A DNA stretch of 64,000 nt from Plicaturopsis crispa FD-325 SS-3 (GCA_000827205.1 KN832557.1:2008278-2072277), one strand, 5' to 3'. Counted from the first letter of the stretch, positions 10,993 to 21,542 are shown. Translations and numbers: made by a program. Notes: generated from the sequence alone by a model not told the origin.

Positions 10993-12834
10993 ATGTCATA
11001 CCAAGTCGATGGCAACTATCTAGCGAACGAACCCACCGCTTCGAGCTCGTCTTTACCTGCAGAAGAAGATGACCCAACAGGCCAGAAGAAAAAGTCCAAG
11101 CGCCGCAAAGTGAACCACGCATGTCTCTACTGTCGGCGCAGCCATATGACGTGCGACGATGGGCGCCCATGCCAGCGGTGGTGAGCAGCAAGCAGGTTTG
11201 GGTTGTTGGGTATCACGGAGATAACGGCTGCATAGTATCAAACGAGAGATCGGGCACCTCTGCCACGATGAACAACGACCTTCCAGGAGCCAAGAGAAAC
11301 AGGCGGCCCCTACGACTTCTGTCGATATGTCCAGGAATTATTCCAGTGAGTATCGTACCGATGTACGCATGGAAGCGACTGATCATAGCATCGTAGCCAC
11401 TCATTCGAATGCGTATGGCACGCAGTCGGCAACCAGTTCTGCTTGGCCGATGGGTGTTCCCCAGGGTGCATACTTGTATCAGCCAGAAACATTAGGAAAT
11501 GAATTTTCGGTCCTGACGTGCGCACTTTCTTCTACTATCGGCGTCACAACATGTAGTTGATGCTCCCCCTAGCGACTTCCTTGAAACTCTCGATGAGCGC
11601 TCGTTCTTTACACCCCCGCCGTCACATCCCCAGACGTCGTTAGCGCCTTCCCTAATATCTGCAGGCTCGTTCGCGAACCGGCGACCAAATCCACCCATCC
11701 TCATGCCCCCCTCCACCAATGCCAACTCGTCTGTCGCTCCGGAGACAAACCCCCCGCCGCCACCTGTGTCCGCAACGGAGGAGGCGCCGCCAGTTGTCCT
11801 GCAGGCTGCGACAAAGACCGAGCGATTCCTGTTGACGGCCGCGGACCAGGAGAGCGGGTCTCGTGACGAACGGCTGAACCGTGTAATTCGAAGTAAGTAC
11901 GAGGCAGGCTTGCTGAAGCCGTACAACTATGTCAAGGGTTACGCTCGCCTTTCACGGTGGATGGACCGGAAGTGAGCTAGTATTTAACTCCTATTTTTTG
12001 TTGGTGCTCATCCACGCCCGTGTATGAAGTGTGTCTCAGGAATCCAAGCAGCAGATCCTACAGCCACTCTCCGTTCTCCGGCCAAAATTCAGGGCGCGTC
12101 TCCTTTTCCTTGCCAGTTACCTGTTTTGCTCATTTTCCATTCACCTAGGCTGTCGCCCAGTCCCTCCGAGACATTGTCAGTTCAGCTCATCTACCACACC
12201 ATCTATTTACTGACCTGTATCAGGATCTTGTATTCATCGAGGAGGCATTCGAACGGCTGCTTCTAGACTACGACCGCGTGTTTTCTGCCATGGGCGTGCC
12301 CGCGTGTTTGTGGCGCCGTACGGGCGAAATCTACAAAGGCAACCGTGAATTCACGGAGCTCGTCGGTGTCGATGGCTTCATGCTTCGCGATGTCAGCATC
12401 AATACACCTTACTACTGGCCTGACCACCGCTGATCGAATTTTACAGGGCCGCTTATGCATATACGAACTAATGGCGGAAGAATCGGCCGTCAACTACTGG
12501 GATGTGCGTGTTCGCTCATCAAATCATCTTCGTTCATCCCCTGACTCAAGCAAATCCACGCGCACGCCTCCCGCAGAGATACGGCCAGATCGCATTCGAC
12601 TCGTCGCAAAAGGCCGTGCTGACGTCCTGCGTGCTGCGGTACAAGCCAAACCGCAACACGCTCTCCTCGTCGACCGCGAACGACACGACGAACGGGAAGA
12701 AGCACGCGCGGAAGGACAGCGACGCGGACGCGCCGCCGGAGGAGTGCTTCATCAACTGCTGCTTCTCGTTCACCATCCGCCGCGACAAGTGGGGCATCCC
12801 GAGCATGATCGTCGGGAACTTCATCAAATGCTGA
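10993..12834 (+). CDS. ERT1: Zn2Cys6 transcription activator of gluconeogenesis (ERT1/AcuK type)
   Basis: Nine exons (10993-11180, 11236-11345, 11397-11517, 11573-11971, 12030-12093, 12149-12175, 12224-12391, 12447-12503, 12577-12834) join in frame to 463 aa. A basic stretch (KKKSKRRKVNHA) leads into the zinc cluster, with Cys at residues 44, 47, 54, 60, 63 and 72, split by intron 1. A Pro-rich linker is followed by the family-specific segment SKYEAGLLKPYNYVKGYARL and a PAS-like C-terminal domain (about residues 310-460) with YDRVFSAMGVPACLWRR and the ending WGIPSMIVGNFIKC. In other fungi the ERT1/AcuK/AcuM family switches on PCK1, FBP1 and related genes on non-fermentable carbon. The fifth intron (12094-12148) can only be spliced in frame from a GC donor. 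Exon 6 is just 27 nt. Confidence 0.9.
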
Positions 12835-13240
12835 GTGGGTGGCGATGCCAAATAGATGTTGGCGATAATGGTGACTGGGTGCATATCGGTGCGGACGATC
12901 TATAGGGTACTATCTTTTTTTGGTTTGCTTCATCTTCACGGGTTACAAAACACTTAATTGCGCCCCATCTCTCTTTCCTCTTACGTTTCCTTGGATGGAC
13001 GGATGGAGGGGGACTTGCACGTCACGGCGAGAGAGCCGTGCCAAAATGTTGTATCAAAAATTGCAGAATATGATGGTGGATTCACTAGTCTTGTCGGTTC
13101 GGATACTATACATACAGAGAGCGATCACAATCCGTGTGGATAGGGATAGGCGTTGGAAGACGAGAAAGAGAAGTCCGAAGGACCGCGATGCCGCCACCAG
13201 TCAAAAGCTCTGCGAGACGTAGCGGAAGGGCGTCGTTCCA

Positions 13241-13687
13241 CTAGTCACATATCCGAGTCGCATACATCCTGCACACCGGCGGCTCATTGTACAGATGCAG
13301 CTTAGTGAAGCGTATAGGCCTGCGCGGCGAGCGCCCACGTGGGATATACTGGAACGCCAAGTCGGGGTGCGTAATCTCCACATGTATCGACATGTCGCAG
13401 GGAATCATGTAGTGCGGGTAGGGGAGGGGCGCCATGGGGAGCTGACGGCCGTCTGTCGCTGCGGTGTACGACTTGACCGACACTTTATACGGCGGGGCGA
13501 GCGGAGGGACGGTACTGTCACCGACCTCCATCCGCAGTTCCGCTATGCCGACTACAGAGCGGGTGACGTCGAGGAAGCACGGCGGGAGATCGAGGTCGGG
13601 ATTGATGCTGACGATTTGGAAGCCGCCGCGGATCTCGGCAGCGTGGTAGGTCATAGAGAACTTGTTGCGAACAGTGGGTGGGGCCAT
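13241..13687 (-). CDS. 148-aa hypothetical protein, array-flanking family copy 1
   Basis: A single open frame of 148 aa starting MAPPTVRNKFSMTYHAAEIR. It is about the same length as the plus-strand protein at 20667-21113 and aligns along its whole length: a strand-rich pattern with (R)GGFQIVSINP versus RGDIEVVSTIP, then MSIHVEITHPDLAFQY versus NRIDIEIRTPGVEFQY near the C-terminus. There is no signal peptide or membrane segment. Function is unknown. The two copies bracket the six-member small-protein array, pointing outward-in: this one minus at the left, the other plus at the right. Confidence 0.65.
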   Translation of the reverse strand: MAPPTVRNKFSMTYHAAEIRGGFQIVSINPDLDLPPCFLDVTRSVVGIAELRMEVGDSTVPPLAPPYKVSVKSYTAATDGRQLPMAPLPYPHYMIPCDMSIHVEITHPDLAFQYIPRGRSPRRPIRFTKLHLYNEPPVCRMYATRICD

Positions 13688-14253
13688 GGTAGCAGCGAGG
13701 GGATCGACTGCCAGTTAGAAAAGGTAAGTTAGTAGTGCTATGTCAGTGTTGCAGGATCAGCTGGACGTACGGTGGTAGATTTCGTATATATACGATGGGT
13801 ACGATTGCGTGGTTGTTCTAGGACTGTTTGTTGAGTGTGTATAAAAGCTGAGCACACTCACCTTAAGTACCATCGGCGTGCTGCTAAAGCGGGCCAAAGC
13901 AGGCCAAAGCGCCCTATGCCGAAGGGGTGCCAAAGCATGTCAAATGCGGTGCATAGGCTGTGAAGGAGATCCAAAGCCAACAAAGCAGACAATAGCTGTA
14001 GACCGCGAGTCTAACCTGAGATATTGCGTACTGAATGGATCGGGACATCAGCACAGGTCTATGAACATTCAGAGCATCGGGGAGTGGTTTATCGAAATAA
14101 AATGCTATACAAAAAGTCATAGCGCAGATGCGCACGATACATATGAAGATACAAATGCGAACAGGAGCATTCAGGTCCTATATGATTCATGGGGAACGTG
14201 AGCAATGATGCCTGTCGATGATGCCGCTAGAACACGCACCGGATACCAATCCA
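13688..14253. other. Intergenic, no gene recognised
   Basis: About 565 bp. The right part (about 14080-14250) is the diverged 3' flank of the first array gene and resembles the flanks at 16330-16580 and 18600-18860. A few GCCAAAGC repeats lie near 13890-13960. Confidence 0.5.
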
Positions 14254-14793
14254 TTATACAAGCAGAACCTGTGGAGGAAATGATAGCGTCCGAATAATGG
14301 AACCGTCGGCGCCGAGAACTTCGTACTTTCCCTGTTTCGGGCAGTAGTATACGTGAGTAGTAGCACCCTTGCGCTCGCCGGCTCGCGACATGCGCTGAGG
14401 TGGCGCATAGTAAGGCGGGGTGTGCCAGAAGCCCCACTCGGTTTCGCCCTGGACGCGCGTACCATCGGCGTGCACAAAGTCAACAATGAGCACATTGTCG
14501 TAGAGAGGGTCTTGGTAGACGCGCATGGTGACGCCACCACCTATTGTGGCCATTTGTGCATGCGTGAGGTCAGGGTTCTCGTACTAGATGGTAACGAATA
14601 AGCATCTCATAGAATAAAGGCAGCAGAGAATTTGGCTCACTGAATGGTCCATGTTGCGCGTTCCCTCTGCGGGCTGGGGCACTACCTCGGTCACTTTCTT
14701 GATGGGTACTTGGCGCGGCGGGCTAATGGCTTTGCGAGTCTTGACAGTCGAACGATTCGCGGTTGTGCGAGCGGCAGTTCGAGCAGAAGACAT
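14254..14793 (-). CDS. Array gene A, small two-exon protein of unknown family
   Basis: Exons 14793-14641 and 14583-14254 give 160 aa. Exon 1 encodes a short basic, Thr/Arg/Lys-rich tail (MSSARTAARTTANRSTVK) and ends at HS before a phase-0 intron. Exon 2 begins YENPDLTHAQ and carries the family core: VTMRVY, VDFVHADGTRVQGETEWGFW, a Tyr-rich THVYYCPKQGKYEVLGADG, and a closing RTLSFP. No signal peptide or membrane segment was seen; the basic tail could direct nuclear entry or bind nucleic acid (inference). This is the most diverged of the five minus-strand members. I do not recognise the family. Confidence 0.75.
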
Positions 14794-14920
14794 ACTAGCA
14801 GATAGCTGTGTGGCGGTAGGTACTCTGGATTTTGTGGGAGTGGCACTTAAGAGGTGGTGGTTGTAAGGTGAAAGACGCTTTGGTTTCGTCGATCGCTTAA
14901 GGCTCAACGCGTCCTCAGCT

Positions 14921-14944
14921 GCCGCGGAGTCTGAATTACACATG
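14921..14944 (-). promoter_or_regulatory. Composite promoter motif of array gene A (degenerate)
   Basis: On the plus strand GCCGCGGAGTCT, 6 nt, then CACATG, 128 nt upstream of the start codon of gene A. The E-box half differs by one base from the CACGTG of the other copies. Confidence 0.55.
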
Positions 14945-15378
14945 AGATCTGCTGGGATCTACAACAATGGAACGTCCCCGAGAGCTCCCGGGCTCCCCAG
15001 AGTAAACGACCTAGCCTTGGATTTAGCTCGAGCGCCGAAATCAACTTAAAACTCAGCTTGCGATCCAGGGAATTATTTGCGGAAAATACAAGGATATTAA
15101 TTTTATTAGAGGCCTATCATGTAAGTGCGTGAGGCGTCGCGCGTTTCAAAGAAGGGCATCAGAGAAGAGGTGGGTAGACATTTGGAGCGTCGGGAGCCAT
15201 GAAATTAAAGTAATACAAGATACAACACTAGAGTACGAGATGTTCCATGGCAAGGCATTGTGTGGGCGAGAATACAAATGAAAACAGCAGCATTTCTGTC
15301 CTAGATCATCCTAAGACGACGTGAGCAACGATGACCGGAATGAAGTATTGCCACCTACGGCACGTACCTGATAATCCG

Positions 15379-15960
15379 CTACTCAAAGATGGTCTGTACG
15401 GGGAACGACAGCTTGCGGAGGACGGTGCCATCAGTCCGGCGAACCTCGTAACTGCCTCTTTTTTGGCAATAGTAGAAGTGGGTGCTCTCGCCAACGAATG
15501 TGCCATGTCGCGGCATGAGCATGTCCGAGCCATCGATGGACCAAAAGCCCCAATCAGTGGGCCCGTCAACGCGCGTGCCGTCGGAGTACACAAAGTCGAC
15601 CAGGAGTGTGTTGCCATTATCGATAGGCCAGGGGTAGACACGCATGGTGACGCTATCGTTCAGGGGCAACGTTTGGGCGTGGGTAAGGTCAGGACGCTCG
15701 AACTGGTAGACAAAGAATAAACGGGTGGCACACGAGATACAAAAGACGATGCTCACCGAGTGGTCTATCTTCGATGGGTTTGGCACGTTGGGGAAGAACT
15801 GCGCCAGTAGCTCTGCGTTTGTGAGTGGAGGGTTGCCTTTGCGTGGCTTCCGGGCTGTGTTGGCAGTCGCGCGTTTCTTGATGGCACCGGCAGATTTCTC
15901 GGGGATGGTAGGATTCTGAGCGGCCGCCGTAGTAGACCTGGTGGTCCGTGCTTCAGGCAT
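15379..15960 (-). CDS. Array gene B, small two-exon protein
   Basis: Exons 15960-15757 and 15702-15379 give 175 aa. Exon 1 is a basic tail (MPEARTTRSTTAAAQ, later KKRATANTARKPRKG) followed by an acidic-hydrophobic stretch (LTNAELLAQFFPNV) and KIDHS. Exon 2 runs FERPDLTHAQTLPL, then the core VTMRVYPW, VDFVYSDGTRVDGPTDWGFW, THFYYCQKRGSYEVRRTDG and LRKLSFPVQ. The 54-nt intron has a length divisible by three and no in-frame stop, so retention would add 18 hydrophobic residues. It is the closest relative of gene D in the second duplication unit. The start was chosen to match the MP(A/E)AR starts of the paralogues, although an upstream in-frame Met exists at 15993. Confidence 0.8.
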   Translation of the reverse strand: MPEARTTRSTTAAAQNPTIPEKSAGAIKKRATANTARKPRKGNPPLTNAELLAQFFPNVPNPSKIDHSVSIVFCISCATRLFFVYQFERPDLTHAQTLPLNDSVTMRVYPWPIDNGNTLLVDFVYSDGTRVDGPTDWGFWSIDGSDMLMPRHGTFVGESTHFYYCQKRGSYEVRRTDGTVLRKLSFPVQTIFE

Positions 15961-16064
15961 GATGGGTGGTAGTAGACTTATATCGAGTGGCAACAGGGTG
16001 GAAGGAAGTGAAAGACGGTGAAGGTCGAGGGGACTCAGAGCGCGTCGCTAAATTGCCCTTGAAC

Positions 16065-16088
16065 GCCGCGGAGTTTCAATCACACGTG
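16065..16088 (-). promoter_or_regulatory. Composite promoter motif of array gene B
   Basis: Plus strand GCCGCGGAGTTT, 6 nt, CACGTG, 105 nt upstream of the gene B start. Seen from the gene it reads CACGTG then AAACTCCGCGGC. Confidence 0.7.
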
Positions 16089-16579
16089 AATATTTGCCTT
16101 GTTGGGACTCGGTGGCAACTCTCTCACTCTGAGCCGCTCTCGCACAACTCTCGAAAGCGCAGACATTCGCATTTGATGTTTTGAGGTCTGAAGCAATCCC
16201 TATACTAGACCACGGGGACGTGTCAGCGCTTCAGCGACGAGAGTGCATATCGCTAGAAACTGAACCCAAACAACAACAAAAAGACTTGTAGGCACGCTTT
16301 GAAGGTGAACCGAAACTGTCGTAGTCAACGGTAAGATTGAGTCAGAGCCGTTGTGGATCATGGAGTAAGATTACGAGCGATACATTGCACGACACTAAGT
16401 ATGAGATGCTCGTCTAAGTCGTACAGAGGAGGCGCCGATACGCGCGTGAAGAATCGAAGATGCAAACGCAAATGCAGTCAAATTGGGGGCGTGTCGGTCC
16501 TAGACCATTCGGAAAGAACGTCAACAATTATAACTGGTATGCGGGCAACGAGTGCCACTCACTAGTCGATACGCCACAT

Positions 16580-17144
16580 CTATATAATCTCAAACGGTGG
16601 CGGGGGGAACACTAGCGCGCGGACGACCGTTCCATCAGTCCGACGGACTTCGTACCTGTGCTGTTTGAAGCAGTAGTAGAGGTGCGTGCTGAAGCCCTCA
16701 GATTGTCCGTGCCGCGGCATAATACTGGGTGGGCCATGCGGACCAATGAACCAGAAGTCCCAGTCGGTGGGCCCGTCAACGCGCGTGCCGTCGCTGCGAA
16801 CAAAGTCGACCATGAGGGACTCGCGGCATCCGGACCAAGGATAGACACGCATGGTGATGCCATCGTCTATCGATGCCGTTTTCGCATGAGTGAGATCGGG
16901 GTTGCGATACTGTGCATGGTGAATAAGTATATAAAGCTACGGATAGTAGGGTTCAACGTACTGAGCGATCTATGAGATGAGCGGGCAACTGCTCGGCGAG
17001 GGGCAGAACCTCGCTGAATCTGATGAGACGTCGAGTGGATGCTGGCTTGACTGCAGCTGTGGGTGTTGGCTTGACTTTGCGCGTGGCGACACTCATGGTA
17101 GCGGAGCGTTTCGTGGTGGACCTAGTGATACGCGCTGCAGGCAT
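16580..17144 (-). CDS. Array gene C, small two-exon protein
   Basis: Exons 17144-16962 and 16909-16580 give 170 aa. The basic tail MPAARITRSTTKRSATMSVA is followed by ACVKP-like Ala/Pro/Lys-rich sequence and LPLAEQLPAHLIDRS at the exon end. Exon 2 begins YRNPDLTHAKTA and carries MRVYPWSG, VDFVRSDGTRVDGPTDWDFW, THLYYCFKQHRYEVRRTDG and VRALVFPPPPFEII. The donor is GTACGT, not the GTGAGC used by most members. It pairs with gene E in the second unit. Function is unknown. Confidence 0.8.
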
Positions 17145-17264
17145 GGCGAGAGATATCGAAAGGAAGGAAAAAATCTAGGGGAAGAGTGGCAACAGGTGGG
17201 TGGTGGTGGTTCAAGTGAAAGCATAGAGAGTCGAGCGCTCAAGCTCGCAGCTTTATCTGTGGTT

Positions 17265-17287
17265 GCCGCGGAGTTTGATGACACGTG
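17265..17287 (-). promoter_or_regulatory. Composite promoter motif of array gene C
   Basis: Plus strand GCCGCGGAGTTT, 5 nt, CACGTG, 121 nt upstream of the gene C start codon. Confidence 0.7.
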
Positions 17288-17612
17288 GCTGGGGGTCCAC
17301 ACGAATCTACAACAATCCTTATTATCTGTCTGCAATGCGCGAGTACTATGATATATCAGTATTGGCGTCACACTTTTCATAGGAGGGCATCAGAGGAGAT
17401 GGGGTTAGACATTCGGAGCATCGGGGGCCATGAAATTAGAGCAATACATGATACAACACTAGAGTACGAGACGTTCAACCATGGCAAGGCATTGTGTGGG
17501 CGAGAATACATATGAAAATAGCAGCGTTTCGGTCCTAGATCATCCTGAGACGACGTGAGCAACGATTACTGGAATCGAGGATTGCCACCAGCGCCACGTA
17601 CCTGATAATCCG

Positions 17613-18216
17613 CTATTCAATGATGGTCTGTACTGGGAACGATAGCTTGCGGAGGACGGTGCCATCAGTCCGGCGAACCTCGTAACTGCCTATTTTCCGG
17701 CAGTAATAGAAGTGAGTGCTCTGGCCAACGGCTGCGCCATATCGCGGCATGAGCGTGTCCGAGATATGGTGGCCGATGGACCAAAAGCCCCAATCAGTGG
17801 GCCCGTCAACGCGCGTGCCGTCGGAGTGCACAAAGTCGATCAGGAGCGTCTCTCCATTGTCCTTAGGCCAGGGGTAGACGCGCATGGTAATGCTATCGTC
17901 TATGGCAACCATTTGGGCGTGGGTAAGGTCAGGACGCTCGAACTAGTAGACAAAGAAAGATAAACGGGTGGCGCGAGATACAGAAGATTATCACGATGCT
18001 CACCGAGTGGTCTATCTTCGCAATGCTGGACACCGGGGGGAACATCTGCGCTATTATCTCTGCATCTGTGAGTGGAGGGTTGACTTTGCCGCGTGGCTTC
18101 CGGGCAGCGGTGGCGGTCGAGCGTTTCTTGGTGGCGCCGGTAGATTTCTCGGGCACGGTAGGATTCTCGTCGGTAGTAGACCTGGTGGTAGACCTGGTAA
18201 TCCGTGTTGAAGGCAT
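17613..18216 (-). CDS. Array gene D, small two-exon protein
   Basis: Exons 18216-18004 and 17942-17613 give 180 aa. Basic tail MPSTRITRSTTRSTTDENPT, then KKRSTATAARKPRGK, LTDAEIIAQMFPPV and KIDHS. Exon 2 carries VDFVHSDGTRVDGPTDWGFW, THFYYCRKIGSYEVRRTDG and LRKLSFPVQTIIE. It is nearly a copy of gene B, but its 61-nt intron is not a multiple of three. There is no signal peptide; function is unknown. Confidence 0.8.
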
Positions 18217-18313
18217 GATGGGCGGCAGTAGATTTATCTCGAGTGGCAACAGGGTGGAAAGAAATGGAAGTTGAAGGTCGAGACAAGCGTGCGTCGCTAA
18301 ATTGCCCTTGAAT

Positions 18314-18337
18314 GCCGCGGAGTTTCAATCACACGTG
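18314..18337 (-). promoter_or_regulatory. Composite promoter motif of array gene D
   Basis: Plus strand GCCGCGGAGTTT, 6 nt, CACGTG, 98 nt upstream of the gene D start codon. Identical in core and spacing to the gene B motif. Confidence 0.7.
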
Positions 18338-18863
18338 AACGGTTGCCCTGTTGGGACTCGGTGGCCACTGGCCGACTACTGGCCGCACCTCTCACTGCTC
18401 TGAGCCGCTCTGGAAAGGGCGGATGGTTTGCATTTGAAGCTACTGTGTACATGATGATTGATGACGCGTCAGATGCTAGTCAATTGCCAGTCAGCGCTTT
18501 AGCGACGAGAGTACATATCGTCAACCACTGTCAAAACACAAGCATAACTTGAAGTTGAGGCGACAAAAGGACTGGGAGGCACACGTGAATCGGAACTGTC
18601 GTAGTCAATTAAAAGACTGACTCAGAGCGGTTACGGAGTAGCGAATAAGATTGCGAAGAATACATTGTACAACACTATAGTATGAGATGCTTATCCAAGT
18701 CGTACAGAGGAGGCGCCGATACGCGCGTCAAGAATCGGGAATACAGATGCAAATGCAGTGAAAGCAAGGGTGTTTCGGTTCTAGATTATCCGGAAATCAA
18801 CGTCAGCAATCGCAACTGGAATGCGAATGACGATTATCACTCACTGGTCGATGCGCCACATCT

Positions 18864-19413
18864 CTATATGATTTCAAACGGTTGTGGGGGGAACACCAAC
18901 GAGCGGATGACTGTCCCATCACTCCGACGAACTTCGTACTTGTACTGCTTAAGGACGTTGTATACGTGGTAGGAGAACCCCCTGTGTTCGCCATATCGCT
19001 CCATACGCGAAGGCGGGTAAGGGCCGATGTACCAGAAGCTCCAATCGGTTGGCCCCTCGACGCGCGTACCATCGGGGTGTACGAAATCGACGACGAGTGC
19101 GCTTTCAGAAACGGACCATGGGTAGACGCGCATAGTGATTCCATCGCATATGGGTGCCGTTTTCGCGTGCGTGACATCGGGGTTCTCAAACTAGACGAAG
19201 AGTGAGTATCTCGAACTGGCAAGAGAAATAATGTGATCAGCTCACAGAGTCGTCTATCTTATTCAAGCCCTCCTCGACTGGGAAAAGCACAGCGAGGTCT
19301 GTGATGGGTTCGGGCGGTTGGTTGACTTTGTTAATGCGAGCCGACCTTCGGGGGACACTTGTGGTAGCCGAGCGTTTCTTGGTCGTGGACTTGGTAGTAC
19401 GCGCTGCAGGCAT
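18864..19413 (-). CDS. Array gene E, small two-exon protein
   Basis: Exons 19413-19246 and 19190-18864 give 164 aa. Basic tail MPAARTTKSTTKKRSATTSV with PRRSARINK, then ITDLAVLFPVEEGL and KIDDS. Exon 2 begins FENPDVTHAKTAPI and carries VDFVHPDGTRVEGPTDWSFW, FSYHVYNVLKQYKYEVRRSDG and IRSLVFPPQPFEII. It pairs with gene C. The YC of other members (YYCPK, YYCFK) is VYNVLK here, so that Cys is not conserved and is unlikely to be essential. Confidence 0.8.
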
Positions 19414-19554
19414 GATGATGAATATCGACGCGTGGATAGATAGATAGATTGCTCCTGAGTACTCGAGTGGCGACAGCTGCAGCTGGGTGGCGGTGGCGGC
19501 GATGAAAGAATATGGGAGAAAGCTGAAATTCGGCGCCTTATATTGCACGACGTT

Positions 19555-19578
19555 GCCGCGGACTTTAAAAACCACGTG
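19555..19578 (-). promoter_or_regulatory. Composite promoter motif of array gene E
   Basis: Plus strand GCCGCGGACTTT, 6 nt, CACGTG, 142 nt upstream of the start of gene E. A TATA-like ATATAAGG lies between it and the gene (about 19536-19544, minus strand). Confidence 0.65.
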
Positions 19579-19580
19579 GC

Positions 19581-20666
19581 CTGGGATCAACATGGATCTA
19601 CAACAATTTACGGGCGTCCTGGTTATCACCTTGTACTTGTCCTTTCGTTCGACACACCTCGCTGTCGCTGGGCTATTGCTTTTGTCTTTGGTGCTTTATC
19701 TACGCTGGCCATTTATCTCGACAATAAAATAGTCCATCAAACTGGGAAATTCTATGTTGTTCTGAATCTTCTACCTCGTGCATTGGGCGTGCGGGTATTG
19801 CCAGCGGTTTTTGTTGAAAGAAGCCGTCTCCGAGCCAGTGAAGACACAAGAGGACAGAGGACAAGGACTAGTCAGTTTCCATCCTCGAACGCCTTTAGAT
19901 CCTCACCTCAACACGGTCGTGTTTCACCAGCTCGTAGGCGTTCAAAAAATAGGTGTGTATCGCCTTTACAACAAAGGTTTATGCTGCTCTGACAGGAAGC
20001 CCAATTATCTTCAGTACGCCATGCTTTGGCCAAAATGCTGTGCATCGATTTCCTCTGCGCTTCTCGCTCGTTTCCGTGGATCCTTTTGGCGCGCCCGAGG
20101 CGTCTGAAGTCCTGATGATGGCACACAAAGGCCATCTTACTAGATTGGGTTTTCTCTGAAGAATGAGACTTTAGGTAGAGGATGGCCCTTGTGAGTCGAG
20201 TCTAGTGGTGGCTGTAGTTTCCAAGTGATGCTAACCACGTTTTCTGCCGCGAGTTTTTCTTATTTTGTGGCAAGAGTAAGTCAGTCCTGCAACCACGTCG
20301 TCCGTCTGTTCCAACTCGTTACTGACGCCGTTCACAGATCTGCCTTCCATAGTGTCTGGCCCATGCCACCGCTCTGCCCATTGCGTCACTGGACAGGGTA
20401 CTGCGTAGCACATGATTCAGTACCCTTTGGCTTTGCAGTGTCCCTCTTTGTCGAAGAAGCGCCCGTCCCGTACCGGGTATATAACTGCATAGGTCCCACC
20501 ATTTCACAACTAACCGTCGAATAATTCATTCACTCAGTCGCCACTCCAGCAACAAACAGTCCACACGATAATCCGCACCCGTACGTCTATCCATTCATGA
20601 AGGCGGCGTCGCAGTTGTTGACAAGCTAGAATATTAAAGATACTCCCCTTCTCACGCTCTCCTGAT
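19581..20666. other. Intergenic, no gene recognised
   Basis: About 1.09 kb between gene E and the 148-aa gene. Open frames here (for example 19778-20107, plus) show no recognisable features. A TATA-like GGGTATATAA lies near 20478, about 185 nt before the next start codon. Confidence 0.5.
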
Positions 20667-21113
20667 ATGCCACGGGAACCCTTCGTCGGATCCATCTCGT
20701 TCAAACACGCAGGCAAGCTCCGAGGGGATATCGAAGTGGTGTCCACCATCCCCAACGGCAACATACAGGCGACACGCCTGGTCGTCAAATGCTATCAGAA
20801 CCAGATGGCTGAAGTGACGTGGGAGTACGAGGATGGCACCCACGTTCCACACCCCCTACCTTTTCGGGTGATGGACTGGGGCAACACCTACTTTCGGCAC
20901 GCAGCACCTGCGCAACTCAACGCCTTCGTCGTTCCCTATCAGCACATACGCATGCCATGGATGAACAGGATCGACATCGAAATTCGCACTCCAGGCGTTG
21001 AGTTCCAGTACAACTATCGCCAGAAGGAAGACGAGGCACCCCGCCCGCCCTACCGCTTCCTTCGCCTGGAGCTCGACACCCAGACTCAGGCTTACGCTAG
21101 GGCATGTCGTTGA
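20667..21113 (+). CDS. 148-aa hypothetical protein, array-flanking family copy 2
   Basis: A single exon of 148 aa starting MPREPFVGSISFKHAGKLRG, rich in alternating hydrophobic segments that suggest a beta-sandwich. It is homologous along its length to the 148-aa protein at 13241-13687. The central part, AEVTWEYEDGTHVPHPLPFR, resembles the array-family core VDFVYSDGTRVDGPTDWGFW: acidic residue, aromatic, DGT(R/H)V, then Pro and an aromatic. That suggests the two families may share an ancestor (inference). Neither signal peptide nor membrane segment is seen. Confidence 0.7.
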   Translation: MPREPFVGSISFKHAGKLRGDIEVVSTIPNGNIQATRLVVKCYQNQMAEVTWEYEDGTHVPHPLPFRVMDWGNTYFRHAAPAQLNAFVVPYQHIRMPWMNRIDIEIRTPGVEFQYNYRQKEDEAPRPPYRFLRLELDTQTQAYARACR

Positions 21114-21542
21114 CGCGTATCGACTTTGGACTACTCGATGCGCCGTCACATGCGCCACCACCGCCGCTCATCCACTCGCTTTCATGCAATCCTCCCGCTA
21201 ATCTCGCACTCGTTTCTTTCTATGATCTCTTATGTCTATATTGACATCATATGCTCATGTTTAACCCTCTGTTTTTTATCCAACTCGTTGCTCTCGCGCT
21301 TTCACCCTGCTATACTTACTCCCCTTCATTAGTGTATCCTTGTTGTATAATCTTATGTTCGCAGGTTATCTTATACTTACGACCGTTTTACGAATGACGA
21401 ACTCGGTACGAGATGTCGCGTGAATCAACGCATTTATCCCGAAAACGCATTTGCCATTGAGCGAGACGTACTGTACAGCTGTACCGTGGAGACTGCGACG
21501 TTGCTTAGACGCCGCATTGTAGATCCAAGTGTAAGGCCTGGC

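Larger units (their letters stand above)
15130..17300. repeat. Tandem duplication unit 1 (genes B and C)
   Basis: This segment, with genes B and C and their flanks, matches 17355-19580 (genes D and E) in order and orientation, including intergenic sequence. Examples are GGCATTGTGTGGGCGAGAAT at both 3' flanks of B and D, and GTCGTACAGAGGAGGCGCCG in the 3' flanks of C and E. It was evidently duplicated as one 2.2-kb block. Confidence 0.8.
17355..19580. repeat. Tandem duplication unit 2 (genes D and E)
   Basis: The second copy of the two-gene block at 15130-17300. Homology continues through both genes, both promoters and the sequence between them, with moderate divergence. Confidence 0.8.

Noticed and set aside
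14254-19413. CRISPR-like or simple tandem repeats in the array
   Set aside because: The repetition is at gene scale (2.2 kb) with diverged coding copies; there are no short regular spacers.
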